Assembly: GCA_019057865.1 (NCBI GenBank)
Contig: JAHLWP010000009.1
Span: 1 to 64,000 of the forward strand
Direction: 5' to 3'
Origin: Promethearchaeota archaeon
GTDB taxonomy: Archaea > Asgardarchaeota > Lokiarchaeia > Sigyniarchaeales > SOKP01
Length of the DNA stretch: 64,000 bases
The notes below the pieces were generated by a model. The model saw nothing but the letters and a program-made list of their open reading frames with translations. It was not told the DNA's origin and made no database searches. Shown here piece by piece: positions 26,891 to 35,704 of this stretch (the first letter of the stretch is position 1; each line of letters begins with the position of its first letter). The position numbers and the translations under genes are program-made.

Positions 26891-28027
26891 TCATTTCCCC
26901 CAATCAGTACGATATCCATGTAAGGTAAAATAAATATTCCCTTCTTCTCCTTTCCAATTTAAAGTCATATCTTGAGTTGCTGTTCTTCTAATCGCTGGTA
27001 AGGCTTTTCTTAGATGTTTAACCATTCTATCTGCGAAATATAATGGATAAGGTTCTATAATCCCTGGAACACCACATTGTAATTTTATAGATTCAAATAA
27101 CATTGCTAACCTATAATTATTCGTTGCTATTGAAGGAGCAATTTCCACTCTTAATACTGGAAAAAATTCAGATGGTCTATAGTAAACCATATTAATCTCA
27201 TTTAATGCATTTATGATCCTTTTGAATTGTTCTATTGTATCAGATGGCAAGTAATCTAGGCTCCATTTTGATATTGGTTTTTCAATTTTCATCGGCCCTA
27301 CAAATTCACCTGCTTTTAATATGAATGAAAGTAACCCACGATCTTCAAATCCATCCAAATTCAAAATATTTTGTGATATTTGATTTATAGTAGTATATTT
27401 AGGTACACCAGTGAATATTTGGTCAGATTTTTTAGAAATAAGTATTTTTTCATACGATTTCAATGCCGGATTTAATAATTCAAATAGTACATTGATTAGT
27501 TCCTTTACAGGGGTGATATTAGGATTTAAAGCTTTAATAATATTAATAAAATGTGACATTAACGAACCATCGATAAATACTACATCGTGAGGTGCATTTC
27601 CCGCCAGAATCAATTCCATACACATCATTATTGCTCTTGAAATCATAGTAGTAGTATCATTATGGGGTAGAGTTAGAACGTTAGAGTTATGATATGGTGC
27701 TGACCAATATCTAACTTCAGTTGGAGGTGCTAATCCTTCAACCGCTACACCAGCAATACCAACTATATCTGTAGAGAGTAATTTCTCTACAGCAAAAGCT
27801 CCATCTACACCACAAGTTGTTGGATGAGATGGCGTTAATGTAATTTCAGAATCTTTTCTTAGTAAATTTTTATCTTTTAATGTATTTCTCGCTTGTTTTT
27901 TAAGATTTAATAATTTTTGAAAGGTAATTGACAATTTTCTACTTATTCCATCACATTGAATTAACATATCCTCAACTAAAGCCTCAGGTAATTCTTTAAA
28001 AGGAGTTTTTAAAATACTTCTCGACAT
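26891..28027 (-). CDS. nurA: NurA-domain 5'-3' nuclease
   Basis: 378 aa. The NurA fold's acidic residues are visible in CGVDGAFAVEKL (D75), CMELILAG (E138) and VVFIDGSLMSHF (D153), with a C-terminal ADRMVKHLRKALPAIRRT helix. NurA forms a ring on HerA and degrades DNA during end processing; in archaea the pair acts with Mre11-Rad50, and related pairs occur in anti-phage systems. First gene of the minus-strand cluster, 11 bp before the HerA start. No mre11/rad50 genes are nearby, which favours an accessory role. Confidence 0.8.
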   Translation of the reverse strand: MSRSILKTPFKELPEALVEDMLIQCDGISRKLSITFQKLLNLKKQARNTLKDKNLLRKDSEITLTPSHPTTCGVDGAFAVEKLLSTDIVGIAGVAVEGLAPPTEVRYWSAPYHNSNVLTLPHNDTTTMISRAIMMCMELILAGNAPHDVVFIDGSLMSHFINIIKALNPNITPVKELINVLFELLNPALKSYEKILISKKSDQIFTGVPKYTTINQISQNILNLDGFEDRGLLSFILKAGEFVGPMKIEKPISKWSLDYLPSDTIEQFKRIINALNEINMVYYRPSEFFPVLRVEIAPSIATNNYRLAMLFESIKLQCGVPGIIEPYPLYFADRMVKHLRKALPAIRRTATQDMTLNWKGEEGNIYFTLHGYRTDWGK

Positions 28028-28273
28028 TAAATAAATCTCAACTCATTGAATTTTATCTTAAAATTTCTTAAATATATTGTACATTTAGGTAAAAATAAAT
28101 GTTATTAAATTTAGACTGAAACAGATGAAAATAATTATTTTCAAAAGATTAATAATTAGAATTTAATCAAAAAGGGGTATATTATATGAATATTAAATTC
28201 AAGCTGTTTTTCATCAATAATAAGCTATCTAATATTTGTTATTGAATCTCTTAAAGTAAGATTATTAATTTGC

Positions 28274-28336
28274 TCATTCGTTTATAAGATTGCAAATTTT
28301 TTGCGGATTTCTTGTAGAGAAGACGAAAGGTCTGCC
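28274..28336 (-). pseudogene. C-terminal remnant of PH-domain gene (repeat copy E)
   Basis: The minus strand reads GRPFVFSTRNPQKICNLINE and stop, 20 codons matching the end of the PH gene at 3963-4475 and closest to copy D (both have RNPQKICNLI). It is cut by a TAG just before GRP. It lies 24 kb from the other copies and next to another gene remnant. Confidence 0.75.
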
Positions 28337-28390
28337 CTACAATTAATCACAATTAAAAAATATGAATAATTTCTTTGAAAAAGGAATTCC

Positions 28391-28482
28391 CTATAAAACC
28401 TTCTTTCCACATACTTGACAAATTGATTGTCCTTCTGGAAGTTTAGCGCCGCAATGCTTGCAATATAATTCATTTAACAAAA
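28391..28482 (-). pseudogene. C-terminal zinc-ribbon remnant of a Roadblock-type protein
   Basis: Minus-strand frame LLNELYCKHCGAKLPEGQSI followed by CQVCGKKVL and TAG. It matches the C-terminal ribbon of the Roadblock protein at 30186-30701 (ELYCKFCGSKLAKKQKFCSLCGK). No start or upstream domain remains. The ORF-track line 28282-28473 is another frame over it. Confidence 0.65.
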
Positions 28483-28530
28483 GAAAAAGGTTAAAAGGCA
28501 GTAAATAGGGCATAATTAAAAATTTTTATC

Positions 28531-29124
28531 CTAAGTTATATTTTCATATCCTATATTGCAGCTTTTACAATAATAAATTAATTTCCCGCGGGGAACAGTA
28601 ATTGAGCGTAACATATTATCACATCGAGGGCAATATATTATAGTCCCCTTCTGAATAATAGTTTCTTTATCAATAGTTATGGTTTCTTTATCAATGTTTG
28701 ATTTCAGAATCATTTTTTTCTCTTTAATTCTCAAATCAAATGTAATTTTACAGTCAGGATAACCACTACAACCATAAAATAAGCCATATTTTCCTTTTCG
28801 TTCTCTCATAATTCTACCACACTTAGGACAAGAGATATTAGTAGGATCCTCGAAGTTATATGAAAAATTACATTTAGGATAGCCATTACAACCGAGGAAA
28901 ATGCCGAATTTTCCCTTATAAATTGCTAAGTTTTTTCCACATTTAGGGCAAACAGAAGGTATACTTGCTCGAGTAGTAGTTATTTTTCCTGATATATCTT
29001 GAGTATATTTACATTTAGGATATCCAGTACAGTCCAAGTAAGTCCCATAATCTCCATGACGGATTTTTAATGGTTTTCCACATTTTGGACATTTTTTTGG
29101 TGCTTTAAAATCAGAATTTTTCAT
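28531..29124 (-). CDS. Stand-alone topoisomerase-type C4 zinc-finger protein
   Basis: 197 aa with three topoisomerase I C-terminal zinc fingers (CPKCGKPLKIRHGDYGTYLDC..YPKC; CPKCGKNL...LGCNGYPKC; CPKCGRIM...GCSGYPDC) at about 12-40, 58-86 and 98-126, then a different four-Cys ribbon (IIYCPRCDNML...YYCKSCNIGY) at the end. There is no topoisomerase catalytic domain. Likely binds single-stranded DNA or RNA. It lies downstream of the Roadblock genes, same strand, about 100 bp apart. Confidence 0.8.
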   Translation of the reverse strand: MKNSDFKAPKKCPKCGKPLKIRHGDYGTYLDCTGYPKCKYTQDISGKITTTRASIPSVCPKCGKNLAIYKGKFGIFLGCNGYPKCNFSYNFEDPTNISCPKCGRIMRERKGKYGLFYGCSGYPDCKITFDLRIKEKKMILKSNIDKETITIDKETIIQKGTIIYCPRCDNMLRSITVPRGKLIYYCKSCNIGYENIT

Positions 29125-29240
29125 AGTAAATGGTTTATCTAAGAAGTATATAATTATATAAGTTATTTTTATTCTTATCTTTCTAATTTTGACTAAATAA
29201 TGTATTAATGAATAATATTTCTGAGCTTGAAAAAATTATT

Positions 29241-29633
29241 TTATTCAACGTATGCAGCATCTTTTACTCCTGGAGGGCCTCGCCTATTATTAAAAGTGCG
29301 AAATGTGAGAGTTGAACTAGCTTCACTTCTTACCAATTTGCATAAAATAAATTCCTCTCCTACTTTTGACAAAATAATTATCCCTTCATTACCTTCTATG
29401 AGAATTTGTTTCAAATCTCCACGAATAAACTCTTTTACAGCATGCTCGGACATAGTTAATATCGCTGCAATCATTGCACTTACTAATTCCTCATTTGTAT
29501 TATGTGCAAGCATAAAACATATAGGTAAACCTTGAACTGAAATGATTGCTGCACCTTGGATATCGGGATTGACTTCCAATAACTTTTCCAACATAATACG
29601 AAGATTTTCATCAGTATATTCCATAGAAGCCAC
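29241..29633 (-). CDS. Roadblock/LC7-domain protein
   Basis: 130-aa Roadblock/LC7 (MglB-like) protein: LRIMLEKLLEVNPDIQGAAI, then SVQGLPICFML, a helix with MIAAILTMSEHAVKEF, then GDLKQILIEGNEGIIILSKV. These small proteins dimerise and regulate Ras-like GTPases, for example as the MglA GAP. It belongs to a run of three LC7 genes downstream of an MglA-like GTPase gene on the same strand. Confidence 0.85.
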   Translation of the reverse strand: MASMEYTDENLRIMLEKLLEVNPDIQGAAIISVQGLPICFMLAHNTNEELVSAMIAAILTMSEHAVKEFIRGDLKQILIEGNEGIIILSKVGEEFILCKLVRSEASSTLTFRTFNNRRGPPGVKDAAYVE

Positions 29634-29675
29634 GTTTCTTGTTATTTAAATTTAATTTTTCTATCTGCAAATCGT

Positions 29676-30071
29676 TTACCGATGAAACTCATCCTCATCA
29701 TTATCATAGTCAAAATCTCCTAACTTAGCAATTTTCTCGCAAGTGCGTTTACAATCCAAAAGTATTAATCCTAATCTAACATCTCTAGTAGAAACTGTTA
29801 ATATAGCATTGTGGCCAGCTTGCATGACTAATAGATAACCATCTGATCCTTTTATGTATAAATGGTCAAAATCACCTTGGTTCATCTCGTTAACGGATTC
29901 CTTGGCTAAGGAGTGCATCGAAGTAGTCATGGCAGCAATTCTTGTCTCATCGACTCCTTGAGGTAGAGCTGATGCAATGAGTAAACCCTCTGTAGACACA
30001 ACTCTTGTTTCTAATGTATGCTTATCTTTCTCGAGTTCAATTAAGACTTTTAAGATATCATCCCATTTCAT
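29676..30071 (-). CDS. Roadblock/LC7-domain protein
   Basis: 131 aa: ILKVLIELEKDKHTLETRVV, STEGLLIASALP, AAMTTSMHSLAKESV and GDFDHLYIKGSDGYLLVMQA follow the LC7 fold, with an acidic C-terminal tail (GDFDYDNDEDEFHR). It is 42 bp upstream of the other short LC7 gene. The three LC7 proteins differ enough to form heterodimers with distinct roles. Confidence 0.85.
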   Translation of the reverse strand: MKWDDILKVLIELEKDKHTLETRVVSTEGLLIASALPQGVDETRIAAMTTSMHSLAKESVNEMNQGDFDHLYIKGSDGYLLVMQAGHNAILTVSTRDVRLGLILLDCKRTCEKIAKLGDFDYDNDEDEFHR

Positions 30072-30185
30072 AATTCTCCAATCAACACGAAAACTAAAAG
30101 TTAGAATCGCTTAATTACTAATTAAAAAATATTACAATTTATTTCTTTAGAATTTTTTCTCAAATTCGTATTTGTTAGATCTTCT

Positions 30186-30701
30186 CTAAATAATCATCTT
30201 TCCACATAAACTACAAAACTTTTGCTTTTTTGCGAGTTTACTGCCACAAAACTTACAATATAATTCATACTCTGGTTCTTCTTCTATAATAACTTCTTGT
30301 ACTTTTTGTTTGGCACTACTTGCGGTACCTGGAGAGCTAGGTGAAATAGTGGGAAATGGAGTTAGAAATCCATTGTCGTTTTGATCTTTACTACCAAAAA
30401 GCTTACACGAAATAGCATTTTCTCCTGCTTTTGACAAAATAATACTTCCCTCATTACCTTCTATGAGAATTCGCTTTAAATCTCCACGAGCAAGTTCTTT
30501 TAAAGCTGCTCTTTTTGCTAATGAAAAAAGCGTGGCAGTCATAGCAGCAACTCTTTTCTCATAGACTCCTTGGGGAAGAGTAGAAGTGATAGGTAACCCC
30601 TCCATGGACACAATTGCCACAGCTTCCACCTCTGAAATAGAACCAAATTTTTTTTTTTTTCTTTTTGCTTTATCAGCAGCATAAGGGTCCATATAAGGCA
30701 C
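30186..30701 (-). CDS. Roadblock/LC7 protein with C-terminal zinc ribbon
   Basis: 171 aa. An LC7-like core (about 20-105: SEVEAVAIVSMEGLPITSTL...GDLKRILIEGNEGSIILSKA) lacks the usual first helix. A Pro/Ser linker follows, then a zinc ribbon (YCKFCGSKLAKKQKFCSLCG, 150-170). The N-terminal KAKRKKKKF is encoded by a 13-base A run (30648-30660) that could slip. The ribbon is repeated as a remnant at 28391-28482. Confidence 0.8.
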   Translation of the reverse strand: MPYMDPYAADKAKRKKKKFGSISEVEAVAIVSMEGLPITSTLPQGVYEKRVAAMTATLFSLAKRAALKELARGDLKRILIEGNEGSIILSKAGENAISCKLFGSKDQNDNGFLTPFPTISPSSPGTASSAKQKVQEVIIEEEPEYELYCKFCGSKLAKKQKFCSLCGKMII

Positions 30702-30958
30702 GATTCTTACTAATTAGTTTTTTTTAGTATGGGTTATAAAAAAATGCTTGTCATTTGATAACATTGGTAGTGTTATTTAATAATCAAGTAAAGAACTTAT
30801 TTATACGTTTTTGTAAATGTTAAAAAAATAAAAAATAGAATCATTGAACATGAATATAAGATATTCTCCATCCTTTCCTCCTTTTTTAATAAGAACACCA
30901 TTTAATTTTTTAATTTACATATAAGTAAAATTTAAACCTCAAGAGATTATATAAACAT

Positions 30959-31612
30959 TCACATAAATCCAAAATTGTCATAATTTTGCGTTCGTCTCGC
31001 ACATTCGGAAAAGCTGCGATATACATCTTTTCTTTTATCGTATAATGCACATGTTTTATAAATAATGGGATTCCGAATATATAATTCATGATCTGGTTCA
31101 AACCATAGTTTTTCATCTTTTAAGACATGTTTGAAATCTTCCTTTCCAATTACATCCTTTAAATCTTGCTTATTTAGCATTACTATGAGAGGAATTTCTT
31201 TGATTAATTTTCCTCTTGCTGTATCTTTTAGTTCCTTTAATGACTCAATATTATCTTCAAATAGATATGTTTGGGAATCAACTGTAAAAATTACACCATC
31301 TGTTCCCTCAAATATCTTCTTTCTTAATGGAGAAAATCTTTTTTGACCTGCAACGGTGTACACATGGAAGGTTATATTTCTTTTACCTTTTTGGTTGGTT
31401 GATTGAAAGGTTCCTCGATCAAAATATAAAGTAGCACCGCTTGCCATAGAAATTTTAGTTAAATCACCTATAGGCACTATATCTTTTTCGCTTTCTTTTG
31501 TTAGTCTATAAAGTGTGTCAACTATTGTCGTCTTTCCCGATGCTGCCATACCCCAATAGAGAATCTTTATATAAGCTTTATTATTTGCTGTAAGTCGAAC
31601 TATTGAAGACAC
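30959..31612 (-). CDS. MglA-like small GTPase
   Basis: 217-aa Ras-superfamily GTPase. G1 is GMAASGKTT (21-29). G3 reads YTVAGQ (85-90), with Thr where Ras has Asp, as in the MglA family (TVPGQ there). G4 is LNKQD (146-150). A C-terminal extension follows the last strand. It is upstream of three Roadblock genes on the same strand, matching the MglA/MglB pairing known to control polarity in bacteria and the many GTPase-Roadblock pairs of Asgard archaea. No lipidation signal seen. Confidence 0.85.
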   Translation of the reverse strand: MSSIVRLTANNKAYIKILYWGMAASGKTTIVDTLYRLTKESEKDIVPIGDLTKISMASGATLYFDRGTFQSTNQKGKRNITFHVYTVAGQKRFSPLRKKIFEGTDGVIFTVDSQTYLFEDNIESLKELKDTARGKLIKEIPLIVMLNKQDLKDVIGKEDFKHVLKDEKLWFEPDHELYIRNPIIYKTCALYDKRKDVYRSFSECARRTQNYDNFGFM

Positions 31613-31730
31613 CCTTTAAAAGGTCGGTTTTGTAAGATTTTATTCTGGATAATATAATAATAATTACTTCTTGAAATTTTAAGTTTTTGGCAAATTTTCT
31701 TATTATTTAGATTTCTATTTTTTTGAGCAA

Positions 31731-32513
31731 TCATGATTCTTTTTGACAGCTTGGACAATAAAATCCATGTCTTCCAGAAAGTTCAAAACGTTCGATTTCA
31801 GTATTACAGATTGGACATTGTTCCTCTTTCTTGCGGTGGGGTATTAGAAAGCTGTTCGGATAGATACTTAAATCACCTTGTTTTTCTATTCCAAACTTTA
31901 AAACTCCTTTAATATTATCATATAACTCTTTTATTTTACTTTCATTTAAAGAATCAATTTTAGTTTTGGGATGTAATTTTGTTCTGAATAAAATTTCATC
32001 AGAATAAATATTGCCAATACCAGCAACCAAGCTTTGATTTAATAAAGCATTTTTAAGGATAGCAGTTCTTCGGTTAGTGGCTTCTTTAAATTCTTCAAGG
32101 CTCATTTTAAATGCATCTGGTCCTAATTTTTTCTTTGCGATAAATTCCTGAATTGAATCAACGATATCTAATTTTCCAAACATTCTACGAGATATATAAG
32201 CTAAATTAAAGCCATTCTTGAATTGAAATATGACTTTACAGAATTTAGGATCATCCTCTTTTTTATTATAATATTCTAATTCTCCAGTCATGCCAAAATG
32301 CAACACAAGATATTTTGGCTTGAGATGAACAAGAACATATTTACCATGTCTCGTGGATGATTCGAATTGTTTATCTTTTACTGATTTTATTAGATAAGAA
32401 TCATCGACATTTAAAACTCTAGTATCAATTATTTTAACTTCTTTAATCACTTGCTTTAAAGATGTTTTATCTAAATACCGTTTATAAGTTTCCACTTCTG
32501 GAAGTTCTGGCAT
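31731..32513 (-). CDS. Fpg/Nei-family DNA glycosylase
   Basis: 260 aa. It begins MPELPEVETYKRYL with the catalytic Pro-1 and Glu. HFGMTGELEY and the H2TH region (ILKNALLNQSLVAGIGNIYS DEILF) are present, and it ends with a four-Cys zinc finger (CPICNTEIERF...GFYCPSCQ). It excises oxidised bases and cuts the abasic site. Mono-cistronic, on the same strand as the GTPase gene. Confidence 0.9.
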   Translation of the reverse strand: MPELPEVETYKRYLDKTSLKQVIKEVKIIDTRVLNVDDSYLIKSVKDKQFESSTRHGKYVLVHLKPKYLVLHFGMTGELEYYNKKEDDPKFCKVIFQFKNGFNLAYISRRMFGKLDIVDSIQEFIAKKKLGPDAFKMSLEEFKEATNRRTAILKNALLNQSLVAGIGNIYSDEILFRTKLHPKTKIDSLNESKIKELYDNIKGVLKFGIEKQGDLSIYPNSFLIPHRKKEEQCPICNTEIERFELSGRHGFYCPSCQKES

Positions 32514-32606
32514 GATTACACAAATTAATAATCAATTGATTTTAAATTTAAGGCTCTATATTTTTATGCTATAGTGGTAATATTAGAAGGTATAATCTTT
32601 GGATTT

Positions 32607-33047
32607 TTAAATATAATCATCAATGAACATCATTTTTACTTCAGATGATAATTTCTCTATGTTATTTAGAATTTCTTTTTCCTTCTTCATGCATAATGGA
32701 ATATTAAGAACTATTGCAACTGCTAATGAATAAGAATCTGCAAGAGAAATTGGAAAATTGCATTTTAACCGAAAGGCATCATCTCTTAAGATACTTTCGG
32801 AACAGATAATGAAATCTTTTAAAAAATCAGATACAATCTTTTTTGCTTCTTGATACCCATTTCGCCTGCAAAAGATGTATTTGAGTTCAGTATCAGTTAT
32901 TGGACTGATATAATATCTTTCGAATTGTGGATTTTCTAAGAAATGTTTAGAAAATATTTTTCCCAATTCTGAATTTTCAAGTAATTCAACTAAAACTCCA
33001 GTATCAATAATAATTGATGTTTCAGGTAAATCTTTTTTCGCGCTCAT
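32607..33047 (-). CDS. PIN-domain toxin (VapC-like)
   Basis: 146 aa. TSIIIDTGVLVELLENSELG holds the first Asp; TDTELKYIFCRR the Glu; FPISLADSYSLAVAI the later Asp, in PIN order. The start overlaps the antitoxin gene by 26 bases. Closely related in layout and sequence to the pair at 36841-37574 (CRYPIAISDCYSISLAIL). Confidence 0.8.
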   Translation of the reverse strand: MSAKKDLPETSIIIDTGVLVELLENSELGKIFSKHFLENPQFERYYISPITDTELKYIFCRRNGYQEAKKIVSDFLKDFIICSESILRDDAFRLKCNFPISLADSYSLAVAIVLNIPLCMKKEKEILNNIEKLSSEVKMMFIDDYI

Positions 33048-33285
33048 AGTTTTTCTCTCTTAATTCTTTAAGTAAATCTTTTCCTTCATTAGGTTTAAGG
33101 ATACCTTGATATTTTTTAAGATTTTTCAAGAATTCTTCTCTATTAAATTCTATTTTTTCTTCTTTTAATAAGAACTTAATAGCCTCATCGTAAGTCACTC
33201 TTCGCCCCCAATCCTTTTCAAGTTGATTCATAATCATAAATAATTTCTTCTTTGTTTCTTCAGAAATTTGAATTGTTGTAGGCAT
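33022..33285 (-). CDS. VapB-like antitoxin
   Basis: 87 aa. MPTTIQISEETKKKLFMIM resembles archaeal VapB-type N-termini, with a charged C-terminal tail (LKPNEGKDLLKELREKNYER) for toxin binding. AT-rich promoter sequence (tatataattt... between 33300 and 33350) lies directly upstream. The paralogue at 36841-37113 shares MTTTIQIDDETKKKLF. Confidence 0.75.
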   Translation of the reverse strand: MPTTIQISEETKKKLFMIMNQLEKDWGRRVTYDEAIKFLLKEEKIEFNREEFLKNLKKYQGILKPNEGKDLLKELREKNYEREKRFT

Positions 33286-33386
33286 ATTTAATTTTTCTAT
33301 AATTATTATAATTATTATAGTAATTATAATTTATATATTATACTATTTTACTTTTGAAAAAAAGGAGTTTAATCACACTAAGAAAG

Positions 33387-33995
33387 TTAATTATTCAGAA
33401 ATACCATCAGACTAAGAACGAAGTAGTATAGTTGAAAGGGAGTGACCATTATTCTTTCAATTATCCCCCTATCCTTACCTGCGGCAAATATACCCGAGAT
33501 AATTACGCCAATTAATGAAGCAATAGCTGAAATAAGTGAAAATGTAGCAAAACCACTCCATATGGATACGAACTGTAATCGAATCCAAAGTGCCACCATC
33601 CCAGCAATAGTTAATAATCCCATTACGACTACAAGGATTATATGCATTTTTCCTCTAAGAGTTGTGAATTCACCTCCTTCATCAAGAGGAAAGAAAAGAG
33701 CAACCATTATTCCCAAAATGGAACTAATCAGAAGAACAATTGGTCCAACAATGGAACCTCCCCCATCATTGATACCTTCATGTAATCCAATGAAAAATAC
33801 AAACAATAAAAAGCTTTCTGTAATCACGAATGATTGTGCTAAGCGTTTATTAGGAGCACCAACTGCAAACAGTGAACTTATATCATCTCGAATATGATTA
33901 TAATCCGAATCTAAGTTTCCACAAATAATCCACATCGCAGTATATATGATGGGACTAAGCATTCCACAAACTGCTAAAATCTGAAGTATTGTCAT
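33387..33995 (-). CDS. DUF998 membrane protein
   Basis: 202 aa with six predicted membrane helices. The loop after helix 1 (CGNLDSDYNHIRDDISSLFA) and the Ala-Pro-Asn-Lys-Arg that follows are the hallmark of DUF998 proteins. Function unknown. It is divergent from the 34084 membrane protein. Confidence 0.75.
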   Translation of the reverse strand: MTILQILAVCGMLSPIIYTAMWIICGNLDSDYNHIRDDISSLFAVGAPNKRLAQSFVITESFLLFVFFIGLHEGINDGGGSIVGPIVLLISSILGIMVALFFPLDEGGEFTTLRGKMHIILVVVMGLLTIAGMVALWIRLQFVSIWSGFATFSLISAIASLIGVIISGIFAAGKDRGIIERIMVTPFQLYYFVLSLMVFLNN

Positions 33996-34083
33996 AATTA
34001 TTAATAATAGTTATTAATAATACTAAAATATTATATAATTTTGATGAGAAAAATCGTACATATGAATAATTGAGGAGACTAAA

Positions 34084-34746
34084 ATGGAAAAGAAGAAAAT
34101 TATAGGGATTGTTAGTTTAGGAATTGGAATAGGTTTGTTTATATTTTCTATTATTTCTGCTTGGATACTTACACCAGAATTTATGAAGTTAGGCGAAGAT
34201 TATTGGCCAACTGTTGGAACACCTGGTAAAATTTTCGGTTATTTCTGGGCACTATCATTTCCAATAGGTAGTATTTTAATTTTTCTGGGGATTTTAACAA
34301 GAATAAATGTTGAATCAAAGCGAATTATGATTTACTTGGTGAGTCTATTAGTATTAATTTTCATTATAATCAATATAGATATATACAGATCTTCTCTATT
34401 TTTTGGAATTGGGGGGATTCTGATTGAAATATTTTTGATTATGATTTTATGGTATTGGGGGAAGAATAGAGTGTTTCTTGAGAAGGAAGAAAAAATTATT
34501 GGGGATCTGCGAATAATTGGATATTTATTTTTGGCTCTAGCAACATGGTTCATGTGTGGTCTTGGAGCCATGGTCATGTTTGCTACGAATGCGGACAATA
34601 TAGCCCTTTTTGTTGCCAGTACAGAAACTCAAAAAAACATGATTAGTATTCAATATAAAATAATGATATGCCTAATTATTGGGTGGTTTTTTATCTCCTT
34701 TAGTTATTTGAAATCAAACCTTATAACTAAAAAGAGAAAAGAATAA
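34084..34746 (+). CDS. Hypothetical membrane protein
   Basis: 220 aa with about six hydrophobic helices (9-28, 53-72, 80-96, 100-120, 140-170, 190-208). No family recognised. A GAGGAGAC ribosome-binding site precedes the ATG. It might be functionally linked to the divergent DUF998 gene, but nothing in the sequence shows this. Confidence 0.6.
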   Translation: MEKKKIIGIVSLGIGIGLFIFSIISAWILTPEFMKLGEDYWPTVGTPGKIFGYFWALSFPIGSILIFLGILTRINVESKRIMIYLVSLLVLIFIIINIDIYRSSLFFGIGGILIEIFLIMILWYWGKNRVFLEKEEKIIGDLRIIGYLFLALATWFMCGLGAMVMFATNADNIALFVASTETQKNMISIQYKIMICLIIGWFFISFSYLKSNLITKKRKE

Positions 34747-34844
34747 ACTAAAATTCAACATATTTACTTACTCGTTTATTTTTTATATCTTTATTTTTTC
34801 AATCTTATGCATATTACAAATGGTAGCATATTAATCTTGTAAAG

Positions 34845-35645
34845 TTACTTATCTAATTTCTTAAGTTTTTTAATAATTTTTTTTTTGATTTTTTCATATG
34901 AGGGTGGAGGGCCTGTTCTTATTTGTTGGTCATCAATGTATAAAGCGTCTAAAATCCCCCATTCTAACAGCTTTTCTCGTTCAAATGTATCAATTTCTCG
35001 ATAAATAACTTTATCTCCTAATTCACTTGCGGCCCTTTTAGCTCTCTCTCTTATTAAATTTTGTGCGGGACACCATCCGTTTAGAAAAGAAGTTATTAAA
35101 ACTTTACCAGGTATTGGTTGAGGTTGCTTTTTTTCTTTTATCCACTTAGGAGGAATCGCATCATCGGTAAACGGTTTCCATAGCAATGTTGCAATCCCAT
35201 CTTTATCTATTCTTGAATAACCATTCTTTTTAAACCACGAAGCTTTCATCCAAAATGGAAGAGAAACGCCCCACGCAACCATTCCCTTAGCACCTCTCTT
35301 TTTAACATCATCTTCAGCAGCTTGAAGTAAAGCCTTACCAAAACCCATTTTTTGAAAATTCCCTCGTCCTTCCTGATATCCATGAACCCAGATACAATTT
35401 ATGAAATAGAGATCAACTCCTTCAGCATTAGAATATTCTATTGGGATATACTGAATCATTCCACCAGCCACTCCTTTATCATCAACGGCAAGTTTAACTC
35501 CAAGCCCTTTATCCTTCATCTTATTAAACCATACCTGTTTATGATTTCCTGCTTCTTGTATCTCATCTGACCATTCTTCAAGACACATAAAATACTCTTG
35601 TAGATATTTATCCTCAAGATCTATAATCTTCATATCTATTACCAT
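34845..35645 (-). CDS. GNAT acetyltransferase with YoaP-like C-terminal domain
   Basis: 266 aa. The GNAT core covers about 1-165, with KMGFGKALLQAAEDDVKKRG as acetyl-CoA site. Residues 185-262 (VLITSFLNGWCPAQNLIRER ... GPPPSYEKIKKKI) match the YoaP-like thioredoxin-fold domain often fused to GNATs. Substrate unknown. The first ATG (35645) or the MKIID at 35633 could be the start. Confidence 0.8.
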   Translation of the reverse strand: MVIDMKIIDLEDKYLQEYFMCLEEWSDEIQEAGNHKQVWFNKMKDKGLGVKLAVDDKGVAGGMIQYIPIEYSNAEGVDLYFINCIWVHGYQEGRGNFQKMGFGKALLQAAEDDVKKRGAKGMVAWGVSLPFWMKASWFKKNGYSRIDKDGIATLLWKPFTDDAIPPKWIKEKKQPQPIPGKVLITSFLNGWCPAQNLIRERAKRAASELGDKVIYREIDTFEREKLLEWGILDALYIDDQQIRTGPPPSYEKIKKKIIKKLKKLDK

Positions 35646-35704
35646 TCGATACTTTTACACTAAATTTATGGGAATTAAATTAAATTGTCTTAATAAAAAA
35701 GTGG

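Noticed and set aside
28282-28473. 63-aa minus-strand ORF
   Set aside because: A different frame of the same DNA gives a clear zinc-ribbon tail and PH-gene tail; this ORF is their shadow.
30910-31116. 68-aa minus-strand ORF
   Set aside because: Overlaps the 3' end of the GTPase in another frame with no motif or ribosome-binding site.
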